Shown here in pieces: positions 54,675 through 63,065 of a stretch of DNA of 64,000 nucleotides. Below the pieces are notes generated by a model that did no database searches, was not told where the DNA came from, and saw only the letters and a program-made list of their open reading frames with translations. Numbering within the stretch: position 1 is the first letter of the stretch; every line of letters starts with the position of its first letter. Source of the DNA: Herbaspirillum sp. AP02 (GTDB lineage: Bacteria > Pseudomonadota > Gammaproteobacteria > Burkholderiales > Burkholderiaceae_D). The stretch is from assembly GCF_015767275.1 (NCBI RefSeq), contig NZ_JADWMY010000001.1:1-64000 (forward strand), read 5' to 3'. The translations under genes and the position numbers were made by a program.

Positions 54675-55595
54675 TCAGCGGATCTGCTCGCGCCAGCCGG
54701 GGCTTGCAGTAGTGGCCACGGCATCATGGGCATGCAGGCTCTCGTAATGACTGACCCGTACCGAACAGCTGCCGAAGGCCGCTTCCAGCGCCTGGCGCAA
54801 GCGCCGCGCCGCATCTTCCACGTACATCAGGTTGGCGCCGTTGGCCAGTGCAAAGGCCTGTTCGTCGGCACGTCGCACGGCGGTCTGCACGGCCGTCCCC
54901 AGTGCCGCTTCGGCAGTATCGATCAGGGCCAGTAGCGGTAACCGGGCGCTGTCGGCGGCGACGCTGATGCTCAGTTCGGCCTCGCTACGCTGGCTGTGCG
55001 GCGTGGCCAGGCTGGCATGCAGGGCCAGCCAGTCCAGCGCAGCTTCACGCGGGATGGCGGCGTTGGCCGCGAAGTGACTGGCGAAGGCATCCTGCAAGGC
55101 CTTGCGCGACAGCGCGGCCGAACAGGGGCAGGTGGAGGAATAGGCCACCCGCACCCGCAGGTTCAGTTGTACCTGCTGGTCCTGCAGTTCGGCGACCAGG
55201 GTGACGGGGTAGCTCTTCCAGCCCGACAGACCGGGCGTGACCAGCGCCGGGCGTGGCTGCAACAGGGCGAAATCCAGGCGCAAGGCGGCCCCGCGTGAGT
55301 GGCAATCGGCGTGGCTCTCGCGCATCTGGCGCAGCAGGGCGTGGATCAACGGCGGCGTCAATGCCGCGCGGGCGGTGAATTGCTCCAGCAGCAGATACAG
55401 GCGCGACATATGGATACCCTTGGCCTGCGGGTCCGGCAGATCGACCGCCACTTCGGCGGTGGCGGGGATGGGGGCAGCCCCGTCCTGCAGATGCAGGGGC
55501 AGGGCGATGCCGCGCATGCCCACCCATTGCAGCGGCAGGGCGATGGTGGCGCGTTGTTCGCGGGCGACGTCGGGCAGGGCGCTGGGGAAGCTCAT
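54675..55595 (-). CDS. folE2: GTP cyclohydrolase I type IB (FolE2), zinc-independent
   Basis: 306 residues. FolE2 makes 7,8-dihydroneopterin triphosphate from GTP for folate (and queuosine-type) pathways when the zinc enzyme FolE cannot work. Landmarks: KGIHMSRLY, RVAYSSTCPCSAALSR with the conserved cysteine, ATPHSQRSEAELSIS (metal/active-site His), and ALANGANLMYVEDAARRL. The start at 55595 follows GAGGAA; an upstream frame is not family-like. It is 13 bases after the COG0523 GTPase gene, in one operon, the well-known zinc-starvation pairing. Confidence 0.92.
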   Translation of the reverse strand: MSFPSALPDVAREQRATIALPLQWVGMRGIALPLHLQDGAAPIPATAEVAVDLPDPQAKGIHMSRLYLLLEQFTARAALTPPLIHALLRQMRESHADCHSRGAALRLDFALLQPRPALVTPGLSGWKSYPVTLVAELQDQQVQLNLRVRVAYSSTCPCSAALSRKALQDAFASHFAANAAIPREAALDWLALHASLATPHSQRSEAELSISVAADSARLPLLALIDTAEAALGTAVQTAVRRADEQAFALANGANLMYVEDAARRLRQALEAAFGSCSVRVSHYESLHAHDAVATTASPGWREQIR

Positions 55596-55608
55596 GGTAT
55601 CGGCTTCC

Positions 55609-56823
55609 TCATTCCCAGACCGGGAAAGGATCCGGCATGCGGGCCCAACCCAGCGGCCCCTGGGCCATCTCGGCATCCGACAGCAGGCAGGCTTCCAGCC
55701 TGGCGCGCAGGGCTTCCTGGTCGAGATCGATGCCGATCAACACCAGTTCCTGGCGGGCGTCGCCGACGTTGTCGTCCCATTGTTCCATGATGAAATCGAT
55801 GGACTCCTGTTCCTGCGGCCATTGTTCGCGGGCGACCGCGGCCCACCATTTGCCGGCCAGTCCGTGACGGCACACCGCCCCGGCCTGCGACCACGAGCCT
55901 GCGTGGGCTGGTCGCGTGGCCAGCCAGAAGAAGCCCTTGGAGCGCACCACGCCCGGCCACTCGCTATTGACCAGGGCGAAGAAGCGCTGCGGATGCATCG
56001 GACGGCGCGCACGCCAGGCGAAGCTGGTGATGCCGTACTGTTCGGTCTCGGGGACGTGCTCGCCGCGCAATTCCTGCAACCAGCCCGGCGCCTGGCTGGC
56101 CTGCTCGAAATCGAACAGTCCCGTGTTGAGCACCTGATCCAGCGCCACCTTGCCGAACTCGGCGCTGACGATGCGGGCACGCGGGTTGAGCCGCTGCAGG
56201 ATGGCGTGCAGGCGTTCCAGGTCGGGCGTCGAGACCAGGTCCAGCTTGTTGAGTACGATCACGTCGCAGAATTCGATCTGCTCGATCAGCAGGTCGACCA
56301 CGGTGCGGCTGTCTTCCTCGCCCATCGATTCGCCGCGTTCCTGCAGGCTGTCCTGGGAACTGTAATCCTTGAGGAAGTTGAAGGCATCCACCACCGTGAC
56401 CATGGTATCCAGGCGCGCCACGTCGGACAGGCAGGCGCCATCTTCATCGGTGAAGGTAAAGGTCTCGGCTACCGGCAGTGGTTCGGAAATGCCGGTCGAT
56501 TCGATCACCAGCTGGTCGAAGCGGCGCTCCCGGGCCAGCTTGCGCACTTCCATCAGCAGGTCTTCCCGCAGGGTGCAGCAGATGCAGCCATTGCTCATCT
56601 CGACCAGTTTTTCCTCGGTGCGCGAGAGATCGGCGCCGCCGTCGCGCACCAGGGCCGCATCGATGTTCACCTCCGACATGTCGTTGACGATCACCGCCAC
56701 GCGGCGCCCCTCGCGGTTGTTCAGGATGTGGTTGAGCAGGGTGGTCTTGCCGGCACCGAGGAAGCCGGAAAGCACCGTGACGGGAAGCCGGGTGTCGCGC
56801 GGCTGGCGTTGTGTGGTGGTCAT
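55609..56823 (-). CDS. COG0523 (CobW/ZigA-like) GTPase, putative zinc metallochaperone
   Basis: 404 residues. GTPase motifs: Walker [15 protein letters not shown], the metal motif [12 protein letters not shown] (C-x-C-C), [13 protein letters not shown], and NKLD in [10 protein letters not shown]. The C-terminal CobW_C domain carries [20 protein letters not shown] and FFWLATRP, as in ZigA-type members. COG0523 proteins hand zinc to key enzymes or help cells in zinc limitation. First gene of an operon with folE2; two palindromes 33-75 bases upstream look like Zur sites. The start has no clear ribosome site. Confidence 0.9.
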   Translation of the reverse strand: MTTTQRQPRDTRLPVTVLSGFLGAGKTTLLNHILNNREGRRVAVIVNDMSEVNIDAALVRDGGADLSRTEEKLVEMSNGCICCTLREDLLMEVRKLARERRFDQLVIESTGISEPLPVAETFTFTDEDGACLSDVARLDTMVTVVDAFNFLKDYSSQDSLQERGESMGEEDSRTVVDLLIEQIEFCDVIVLNKLDLVSTPDLERLHAILQRLNPRARIVSAEFGKVALDQVLNTGLFDFEQASQAPGWLQELRGEHVPETEQYGITSFAWRARRPMHPQRFFALVNSEWPGVVRSKGFFWLATRPAHAGSWSQAGAVCRHGLAGKWWAAVAREQWPQEQESIDFIMEQWDDNVGDARQELVLIGIDLDQEALRARLEACLLSDAEMAQGPLGWARMPDPFPVWE

Positions 56824-56855
56824 GGGAAACGGGAGGAGGTAATGGAGATGTAAAT

Positions 56856-56897
56856 GCAACTGAGTTGCGAATATCTCACAAATGCAACAATGTTGCA
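56856..56897. promoter_or_regulatory. Twin palindromic operators, candidate Zur boxes
   Basis: GCAACTGAGTTGC (56856-56868) and TGCAACAATGTTGCA (56883-56897) share the form GCAAC-N3-GTTGC, with centres 28 bp apart, in an AT-rich strip 33-75 bases before the COG0523 start. COG0523 and folE2 are established Zur-regulated genes in many bacteria, so repression by zinc-loaded Zur is the natural reading. The exact consensus for this lineage was not verified. Confidence 0.65.
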
Positions 56898-57033
56898 AAT
56901 TATGGGCAGCCCGCCCATTTCCGCATCTGCGCATTCTCACGCCCTGGCGAGCGCGGATGCCGCCCGGCCCCTGCCCTGTGGAGACAGGCCGCTTGTGCTA
57001 GCATGGCGCCTCGCAACAAGGAGGTTTCATCAC

Positions 57034-57258
57034 ATGTCCCAGATCTTCCCGTACAGGGGAAATGCCGTCATTCCAGAGGTCAAGAAGCTTGATAACGGTA
57101 AATTCATGGCTTGCTTCGTGATTCACGAGGGCAAGGATGGCAGCGGCAAGCTGCGCTACCAGCGCAAGGCGCCCACCAATGAATTCGACTCCGAAGACGA
57201 GGCGATTGCCTACATCCTCGATTTCTCGGGCGACTGGATCGACGAAAACCCGATGTGA
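57034..57258 (+). CDS. Small acidic protein of unknown function, strong ribosome site
   Basis: 74 residues: MSQIFPYRGNAVIPEVKKLD, NGKFMACFVIHEGKDGSGK, then APTNEFDSEDEAIAYILDFSGDWIDENPM. No cysteines apart from one, no membrane segment, compact alpha/beta pattern. A perfect AAGGAGG lies 10 bases before ATG, and a strong bidirectional terminator follows, so it is very likely translated. It diverges from the COG0523 gene and lies about 135 bases from the twin palindromes, so it may be under the same control. Family not recognised; small stress-type proteins of Burkholderiales are one possibility. Confidence 0.75.
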   Translation: MSQIFPYRGNAVIPEVKKLDNGKFMACFVIHEGKDGSGKLRYQRKAPTNEFDSEDEAIAYILDFSGDWIDENPM

Positions 57259-57339
57259 GTCCGCGCAGGTGCGGTCAGCAGAGGTAGCGGGGCATCAAGG
57301 TCCCCAGGATACTCAGGCAGCGCCGGTCACGATCACATG

Positions 57340-57379
57340 AAAAAAGAGCCGCATGGTTTTTTCCCTGCGGCTCTTTTTT
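57340..57379. terminator. Bidirectional intrinsic terminator
   Basis: AAAAAAGAGCCGCA (57340-57353) pairs perfectly with TGCGGCTCTTTTTT (57366-57379) over a 12-base loop. It separates the 74-residue gene (plus) from the metallophosphoesterase (minus). Confidence 0.95.
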
Positions 57380-57421
57380 CGTCTGTACGCTGTTGATCCG
57401 GACTGTTTGATTCGATCCTGG

Positions 57422-58255
57422 CTAGTTGCCCAACTGGCCGCCGGCCGTCTGCTCGAACCATTCACTGCCACGCTGTACGAAAGTCTGCGTGGCCTCCAGC
57501 GCGAAGGAGCGCGCCTCGGGTTGCCAGGCCAGGCGGTGTACCACGATCTCGTGCGGCTGTACCTGCAGCACGTTGAATGAATTGCTCTCGCCACGGCCCC
57601 GGGTGGAGGTGGCTGTGCCGGCCTGTACCACCAGCGCCGAATAGCCGGGGATGTGATAGCGTCCGGCGCTGCTGACGGCGGAGCTGGTATGCACATGGCC
57701 AGCCAGCAGCAGGTCGGCGCCGCACAGGGCAAAGGCGCGCATGGCGGGCACCGCCTGGCCGACCAGGCCATGATGCTGCGGCCCCGGTGGCAGGTCGAAG
57801 GGGTGGTGGGTGACGATGATCTTGACCAGATGGTCGTCCACCGCCGCCAGTTCGCGCCGCGCCAGTTCGATCTGGCGGTCGTTGACGCGCCCGTCCTGGA
57901 TGGTCAGCGAGCGGGCGGTGTTGATGCCGACGACGGCAATCTCATCGTCCACGTAGGAGGGCTGCAGATCCTGGGTGATGTGGCGCTTGTACTTGCGCAG
58001 CGGCTGCAGCAGGCGCGCGGCGACATTGAAGAGCGGCACGTCGTGGTTGCCCGGTACAACCAGTTGCGGCTTGGGCAGGGCGTCCAGGAACTGGCGCGCC
58101 TCTTTGAACTGGCTGCTGCGCGCGCGCTGGGTGAGGTCGCCCGAGACCACCACCAGATCGGGGCGCAGCTCGTGGATCTGGGCGATCAGCGGTTCGATGA
58201 TGGCGGCGTCGATGCGGCCGAAATGCAGGTCCGACAGATGGATCAGGGTGCGCAT
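57422..58255 (-). CDS. Metallophosphoesterase (calcineurin-like)
   Basis: 277 residues. Metal motifs in order: LSDLHFG (D-x-H), VVVSGDLTQRA (G-D), VPGNHDVP (G-N-H-D), IIVTHHPFD, and LLAGHVHTS (G-H-x-H). All dimetal ligands are present. Family members hydrolyse phosphomono- or diesters such as cyclic nucleotides or lipids. The ATG at 58255 overlaps the stop of the diacylglycerol-kinase-like gene by one base (TGATG), so they are coupled. The Ser/Gly-rich C-terminus is short. Confidence 0.9.
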   Translation of the reverse strand: MRTLIHLSDLHFGRIDAAIIEPLIAQIHELRPDLVVVSGDLTQRARSSQFKEARQFLDALPKPQLVVPGNHDVPLFNVAARLLQPLRKYKRHITQDLQPSYVDDEIAVVGINTARSLTIQDGRVNDRQIELARRELAAVDDHLVKIIVTHHPFDLPPGPQHHGLVGQAVPAMRAFALCGADLLLAGHVHTSSAVSSAGRYHIPGYSALVVQAGTATSTRGRGESNSFNVLQVQPHEIVVHRLAWQPEARSFALEATQTFVQRGSEWFEQTAGGQLGN

Positions 58256-59268
58256 CAGCGGTCCCCCCACAGTGTGTCCAGCACGCCGGCTTCCTTGCCG
58301 GCATCCTCGCTCGCTTCCTGCGGCACGATCACCTCCAGCGAGGCGGGGCGGATGCGGTAGTGCAGCGGCGTCTGCATCAGGTTGACCTCACCATCGGTGG
58401 CCACACGCATGCGCTTCTTGTGGGTTTCGATGTGGATCTCGGTGGCGGTCAGCACGTCGAAGTCCTGCGCTGCCTGCAGGCGCCCGAACAGCGCATGCAA
58501 GGCCAGCCGCAGCAGGCCCCAGCGTCCGGTGCGATGACAGACGTACAGGCTCAGGCGGCCATCGGTAAGGGTGGAACGCTTGCCGATGTCCAGGCCGCTC
58601 ATCAGATATTCGTTGTTGCCGATGAAGACGAAGGGCGTGCGGCGCCAGTGTTCCTGGCCATCGATGGAGAGGCGCACGCGCAGGAAAGGGTAGCGCCGCA
58701 GCGCGCCCATGGCTGCCCAGGTGAAGGCCAGCCACTTGCCGCGCCCCAGGCGGGCCTGCTGTTTCTCGCGCTCGCGCACGATGTCCGGATACAGGCCCAG
58801 GCTGGAATTATTGATGAAGGGCTGGCCATTGACCTCGCCACTGTCGACCCGCAGGCGGCGCCCGGTGGCGATGTTGGCGATGGCCTCTTCCAAGGCCAAC
58901 GGGATGCCGAGGTCCTTGGCGAAGTGGTTCAGCGTGCCCAGCGGCAGCACGCCCAGCGCACTGCGGCACTGGCCGTCGGCCAGCAGGGTGGATGCCACGG
59001 CATTGACGCTGCCGTCGCCGCCGCCCACGGCCACCACCGGGACCTGGTCGCGCACCGCCTGGCGTGCAGCCTGCAGCATGTCTTCGCCGCTGTGCGCCAG
59101 GTGCACCACGGCGTGCAGGCCGTGGCGGGCGAATTCGTCGGTGATATGGGCGGCCAGCGCTTCGGCGTGACCGCCACCGGCCTTGGCATTGATGGTGGCG
59201 ACCACGTCGGGGCGGCCGGTTCCGGACTTGCTGTCGGGTAAATTCTGGAGGGCTTGTTGTTCTGGCAT
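58255..59268 (-). CDS. Diacylglycerol kinase catalytic-domain family lipid kinase
   Basis: 337 residues. NINAKAGGG-like start ATINAKAGGGHAE, the glycine-rich GGGDGSVNAVASTLL, LGTLNHFAKDLGIP, FINNSSLGLYPDIVRERE, IGNNEYLMSG, and DGRLSLYVCHRTG: the DGK/YegS/sphingosine-kinase catalytic fingerprint. It phosphorylates a lipid alcohol such as diacylglycerol or works on a related lipid. The start at 59268 was preferred over a TTG at 59274. It lies between the PAP2 gene (24 bases upstream) and the metallophosphoesterase. Confidence 0.88.
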   Translation of the reverse strand: MPEQQALQNLPDSKSGTGRPDVVATINAKAGGGHAEALAAHITDEFARHGLHAVVHLAHSGEDMLQAARQAVRDQVPVVAVGGGDGSVNAVASTLLADGQCRSALGVLPLGTLNHFAKDLGIPLALEEAIANIATGRRLRVDSGEVNGQPFINNSSLGLYPDIVREREKQQARLGRGKWLAFTWAAMGALRRYPFLRVRLSIDGQEHWRRTPFVFIGNNEYLMSGLDIGKRSTLTDGRLSLYVCHRTGRWGLLRLALHALFGRLQAAQDFDVLTATEIHIETHKKRMRVATDGEVNLMQTPLHYRIRPASLEVIVPQEASEDAGKEAGVLDTLWGDR

Positions 59269-59292
59269 TCGCAACGAGGGGATGTTGGAAAG

Positions 59293-60063
59293 TCAGTTGG
59301 AACGCGACATCGCCCAATAGTGCCGTTGTATCGTGAAAACCGCCGTGGTCCACAGTGCGAACCAGGCCGTTCCCACCAGCATCGCCCCCAGCACATCGCT
59401 CAGGAAGTGGGCGCCGAGATAGACGCGGCTGAACGCGGTCAGTCCGACCAGCAGCAGTGCCGCGCCCACCACGACCCGCTGTACGCCGGCAGGGCCCAAG
59501 CGCAAGCGTGCGCCGAGGGTCGCGAGCAGGGCCGGCTGGTTCAGCAGGTAGGCCGCCAGCACGGCGTAGAGCAAGGTGGCGCCGATGGTGTGTCCGCTGG
59601 GGAAGCTGTAGCTGTGCAGCACCAGGATGGGATCCTCGAAGCTGGGCCGCATGCGGGCGAAGACATGCTTGAGCGTGTAGTTGAAGAGCATGCCGCCCGG
59701 CAATGCCAGTGCCAGGTCGGCCGCCCAGGCCCATTGTCGCGCCCGCACCATGTGCCGCAGCAGCAGTGCGCCCATCACCAGCACGCCGAGGGTGCCGTGC
59801 AGGTGGGTGTAGCCCAGCACCAGCTCGGTCAGGGGTGAGAAGGCGCGCTGGTTGAACCAGTCCGCCAGTTGCTGATCCAGGCGCGTAAGCGCGCCCTTGG
59901 TGGCGACTTCATAGGCGATCAGGGCAAACAGCAGTGCAGTGGACAGCACCGCCATGAGGCCGGTGGTCAGCGGCAGGCCGAGGTGGTGATCGCGCGCCAG
60001 ACGGGCGCGCAGGAAGTTTTTCAGGGAGGACGGGGAAGAGGGAGGGAGCCGGGGTGTTGTCAT
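59293..60063 (-). CDS. PAP2-family phosphatase, membrane
   Basis: 256 residues, about six membrane segments. The tripartite active site is complete: KHVFARMRPSF (K-x6-RP), SYSFPSGHTIGATL (PSGH), and SRVYLGAHFLSDVLGA (SR-x5-H-x3-D). It removes phosphate from lipid phosphates or undecaprenyl pyrophosphate at the periplasmic face. It is the first gene of a three-gene operon with a lipid kinase and a metallophosphoesterase, so it may oppose the kinase. Confidence 0.92.
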   Translation of the reverse strand: MTTPRLPPSSPSSLKNFLRARLARDHHLGLPLTTGLMAVLSTALLFALIAYEVATKGALTRLDQQLADWFNQRAFSPLTELVLGYTHLHGTLGVLVMGALLLRHMVRARQWAWAADLALALPGGMLFNYTLKHVFARMRPSFEDPILVLHSYSFPSGHTIGATLLYAVLAAYLLNQPALLATLGARLRLGPAGVQRVVVGAALLLVGLTAFSRVYLGAHFLSDVLGAMLVGTAWFALWTTAVFTIQRHYWAMSRSN

Positions 60064-60101
60064 CCGGCCATTCTAACCTCTCGCAGGCGGGTGCCGGCAG
60101 C

Positions 60102-60869
60102 TCAGGCGCAGGGGTCGTTGCCCAGGGCAATGGCACGCAGGGTCGGCAGGTCGCTCAGTTCGACGTCGCGGTGGTTGACCTCGATGACACCGGTCTTCTT
60201 GAAGTTGGTCAGCAGGCGGCTCACGCTTTCCACCGCCAGGCCCAGGTAGTTGCCGATTTCCTCGCGCGTCATGCGCAACTGGAAGCGGGTGGTCGAGTAG
60301 CCACGGCTGGCGTAACGCGACGACAGGTTCAGCAGGAAGGCCGCCATCTTCTGCTGGGCGGTCATGCTGCCCAGGGTCAGCATGACGCGCTGTTCGCGGG
60401 AAATCTCCAGGCTCATCATGCGATGGAACTGGCGCAGCAGGGTCGGCATGTCGCGGAACAGGTCTTCCAGCCGCGAGAAGGGGATTTCACAGACTTCGCT
60501 GTCTTCCAGTGCCACCGCTTCGCACAGGTGGTGGCCGGCGCCGATGGCATCCATGCCCAGCAGTTCGCCGGCCATCTGGAAGCCGGTGATCTGCTGGCCG
60601 CCGTTGGTATTGCTCTGGAAGGTCTTGAAATGCCCCAGCCGGATGGCATAGAGCATGTCGAACTTGTCGTTGAGGCGGTACAGGGTTTCGTCGCGCTTGA
60701 CCTTGCGGCGGCGGTTGATGACCTGTTCCAGCCGCTGCATGTCGCCCTGGTCCAGCCCCATCGGCAGGCATAGCTGGTGCATGCTGCAGGCCGAGCAACT
60801 GGCGCGCAGGGTATGCAATGTGAGCGGTGGCGGCGAATGGGCGGACATGGGGGCGGGTAGGCTGGACAT
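60102..60869 (-). CDS. fnr: Fnr-type oxygen-responsive transcriptional regulator
   Basis: 255 residues. Four candidate iron-sulfur ligands: C25, C28 and C34 in ASCSACSMHQLC (Cx2Cx5C) plus C127 in SEVCEIPF, the same spacing as in E. coli Fnr. A cyclic-nucleotide-like domain follows, then the helix-turn-helix MTREEIGNYLGLAVESVSRLLTNFKKTG with the ExxSR that reads TTGAT sites. It senses oxygen through a 4Fe-4S cluster and controls anaerobic or microaerobic genes. The start at 60869 has GAGGAA upstream; another in-frame ATG lies at 60944. It is a single gene. Confidence 0.93.
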   Translation of the reverse strand: MSSLPAPMSAHSPPPLTLHTLRASCSACSMHQLCLPMGLDQGDMQRLEQVINRRRKVKRDETLYRLNDKFDMLYAIRLGHFKTFQSNTNGGQQITGFQMAGELLGMDAIGAGHHLCEAVALEDSEVCEIPFSRLEDLFRDMPTLLRQFHRMMSLEISREQRVMLTLGSMTAQQKMAAFLLNLSSRYASRGYSTTRFQLRMTREEIGNYLGLAVESVSRLLTNFKKTGVIEVNHRDVELSDLPTLRAIALGNDPCA

Positions 60870-61132
60870 AAGCGTGTGGAGTTCCTCTATGTTGTGGCGG
60901 CGTCGGCTGGCCAGGGCTTGGCGGGATGATATGTGATGCGGCACATTGTCATGCGGCTACGCAGCTATTTTTTCGATACTTTTACCACAGTTATTGCCTG
61001 CCGAATGCATCTGGGTAGGTGATAACTGAAACTTTCATCACTTCAATCCATAACGTGCATTCCAGTTAAGTCAAGCCACGTTTCTCGACTATGGGCGGAG
61101 TGGCCCCGCGCAACGGGAATGCGCCGCCGGTC

Positions 61133-61663
61133 CTACTTGATCAGCTTCAAGACCGTGCGGAACTGCGGATGCGCGCTCTCCCGCAGCCATTCATAGGCCA
61201 CCATTTCCAGGGTCACCGGAATGGCGCCGGCCTGGCGCATGCGCTCAAAGGCGGCGTCGCGGTCCAGGGCGCGGCGCGAACCGCAGGCCTCCAGCAGCGG
61301 CAGGACGTGATAGCCCCGTTGCAGCAGGGACAACGCCGTCTGCAGCACGCAGATATGCGCCTCGCAGCCGGCGACGACGATCTGCCGCACCGAACTCGGC
61401 AGTGCTGCCGGCAAACCCTCGGCACAGGCATCGAAGTGCTGCTTGGAGAGGGTCTTGTCGCACAGACGGCGGATATCGGGGTGGTTGGGGCCGAGCTTGT
61501 CGGGCATCTGTTCGGTCCCGATCACGGGCACCCCCAGCAGACCGGCGATGGTGGCCATGCGCACCGTTTGCGCCAGCACGGCCTGGCCGTCATGGATGGC
61601 GGGCAACAGCCTTTCCTGCGGGTCGACGACCAGCAGGGCGGATTCATGGGCCTGGATCAGCAT
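61133..61663 (-). CDS. Isochorismatase-family hydrolase
   Basis: 176 residues. The catalytic triad of the cysteine-hydrolase fold is visible: Asp in LLVVDPQERLLPAI, Lys in QMPDKLGPN, and Cys in CEAHICVLQTAL. It resembles the YcaC/nicotinamidase-like subgroup; substrate unknown. The ATG at 61663 lies 25 bases after AAGGAGAA, too far for good initiation, and a six-residue leader frame fills the gap (61657-61677). It diverges from an MFS gene with a 126-base spacer. Confidence 0.88.
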   Translation of the reverse strand: MLIQAHESALLVVDPQERLLPAIHDGQAVLAQTVRMATIAGLLGVPVIGTEQMPDKLGPNHPDIRRLCDKTLSKQHFDACAEGLPAALPSSVRQIVVAGCEAHICVLQTALSLLQRGYHVLPLLEACGSRRALDRDAAFERMRQAGAIPVTLEMVAYEWLRESAHPQFRTVLKLIK

Positions 61664-61677
61664 GGGGCGATGTCCAT
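61657..61677 (-). CDS. Possible 6-residue leader peptide (MDIAPC) coupled to the hydrolase gene
   Basis: On the minus strand an ATG seven bases after AAGGAGAA opens MDIAPC and stops at TGA (61659-61657), overlapping the start ATG of the isochorismatase gene within ATGCTGA. The gene's own start lacks a close ribosome site, so it may rely on reinitiation. It could also be a chance frame. Confidence 0.35.
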   Translation of the reverse strand: MDIAPC

Positions 61678-61789
61678 ATCGCGTTCTCCTTGAGGGATGG
61701 TTGGCAGAAATTGAAGGTTTTGTGTCATTGACGCCAAAGTGCCGTCGATCCGACAATTTTTCCATCAATGACCCAACTGAGCAAATCCT

Positions 61790-63028
61790 ATGAGCCTACC
61801 TTCCGCCGCCCCTGCCGGTGGCCGCAACGCCGCCGTGCTGGCCCTGTGCCAGGGCCTGTTTACCTGCGCCATCTCGATCGACCTGACCCTGACCGCGCTG
61901 ACCGGCTGGCAACTGGCGCCGGACAAGGCCCTGGCGACGCTGCCGTTTGCCCTCATCACGGTGGCCGGAGCGGTGGTGACCTGGTTCGCGGCCTTCCTGA
62001 TCCAGCGCCTCGGGCGGCGCTGGTCCTTCGTGCTGGGTGCCGCCAGTTGCTGCGTGGGTGGCCTGGTGTCGGTGTGGTCGGTGTTCCATGCCCAGTTCTG
62101 GACTTTCTGCGCCGGCACCGCCCTGGTCGGGGTGTTCCAGGCCTTTGCCCAGTATTACCGTCTGGCGGCAGCCGATGCCGTCAGTGAAGCGGCCAAGAGC
62201 CGTGCCATCTCCACTGTGCTGGCCGGCGGCGTGATCGCGGCGCTGGTGGGTCCGGCACTGGCGGCGTGGAGCAAGGACTGGTTCCCGACCGCGCTCTTTG
62301 CCGGGGCCTATCTGGTGGTGGCCGCCATGGGCCTGCTGTCGGTGCTGGTGCTGGTGCTGTTCTATCGCGACCAGACCGATCACCTTTCTGCCACCGCGGT
62401 CACGGGCGCGGAACTGGAGCCGGCGCGTCCGTTGTCGGTCATTGCCCGCACCCCGGTGTTCATGGCCTCGGTGGCCAACAACGTGGCCGGGTCGATGGTG
62501 ATGATGTTCATCATGACCGCAGCCCCGCTGGCGGCCGTGGCCTGTCACCACGGTATCGACGACGGTGCGGCCATCATCCAGTGGCACCTGATGGGCATGT
62601 ATGCGCCATCCTTCTTCGCCGGGCGCCTGATCCAGCGCTTCGGCCTGGGCAGCGTGCTGCTGGCCGGGCTGGCCATGAACCTGGGCTGCGCGCTCATCGC
62701 CATGCTCTCGACCACCTTGCCGGCTTTCTATGTGGCCTTGCTGCTGCTGGGCGTGGGCTGGAACTTCATGTTCGTCGGCGGCACCACCTTGCTGGCACAG
62801 TCCTATACCCCGTCCGAACGCGCCAAGACCCAGGGCCTGGCCGAGCTGATGCGTTACGGCGCCACCGCCTTGGCGACACTTGGGGCCGGTCCTTTGCTGG
62901 CGCGTTTCGGCTGGGAAACCCTCAACGCCGCCATCCTGCCGGTGCTGCTGCTGTCGGCATTGGTCACCGGGCGCTGGATGCTGGCCCAGCGCGCCGGACG
63001 GGCGACGCTGGCAGCCGGGCTGCGCTAA
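61790..63028 (+). CDS. Major facilitator superfamily transporter
   Basis: 412 residues, about 12 membrane segments. The loop-2/3 region is IQRLGRRWSFVLG, the half-repeat has IQRFGLGSVLLAGL. It shows no diagnostic substrate motif; YcaD-like or drug/organic-acid exporters are candidates. The N-terminus SAAPAGGRNAAVLALCQGLFTCAISIDL is typical of a short cytoplasmic start. It diverges from the isochorismatase gene and is followed 37 bases downstream by the GlxA-like regulator on the same strand. Confidence 0.88.
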   Translation: MSLPSAAPAGGRNAAVLALCQGLFTCAISIDLTLTALTGWQLAPDKALATLPFALITVAGAVVTWFAAFLIQRLGRRWSFVLGAASCCVGGLVSVWSVFHAQFWTFCAGTALVGVFQAFAQYYRLAAADAVSEAAKSRAISTVLAGGVIAALVGPALAAWSKDWFPTALFAGAYLVVAAMGLLSVLVLVLFYRDQTDHLSATAVTGAELEPARPLSVIARTPVFMASVANNVAGSMVMMFIMTAAPLAAVACHHGIDDGAAIIQWHLMGMYAPSFFAGRLIQRFGLGSVLLAGLAMNLGCALIAMLSTTLPAFYVALLLLGVGWNFMFVGGTTLLAQSYTPSERAKTQGLAELMRYGATALATLGAGPLLARFGWETLNAAILPVLLLSALVTGRWMLAQRAGRATLAAGLR

Positions 63029-63065
63029 GATCGCACGGACCTTCACCCCAAGACTCAGATATCGC

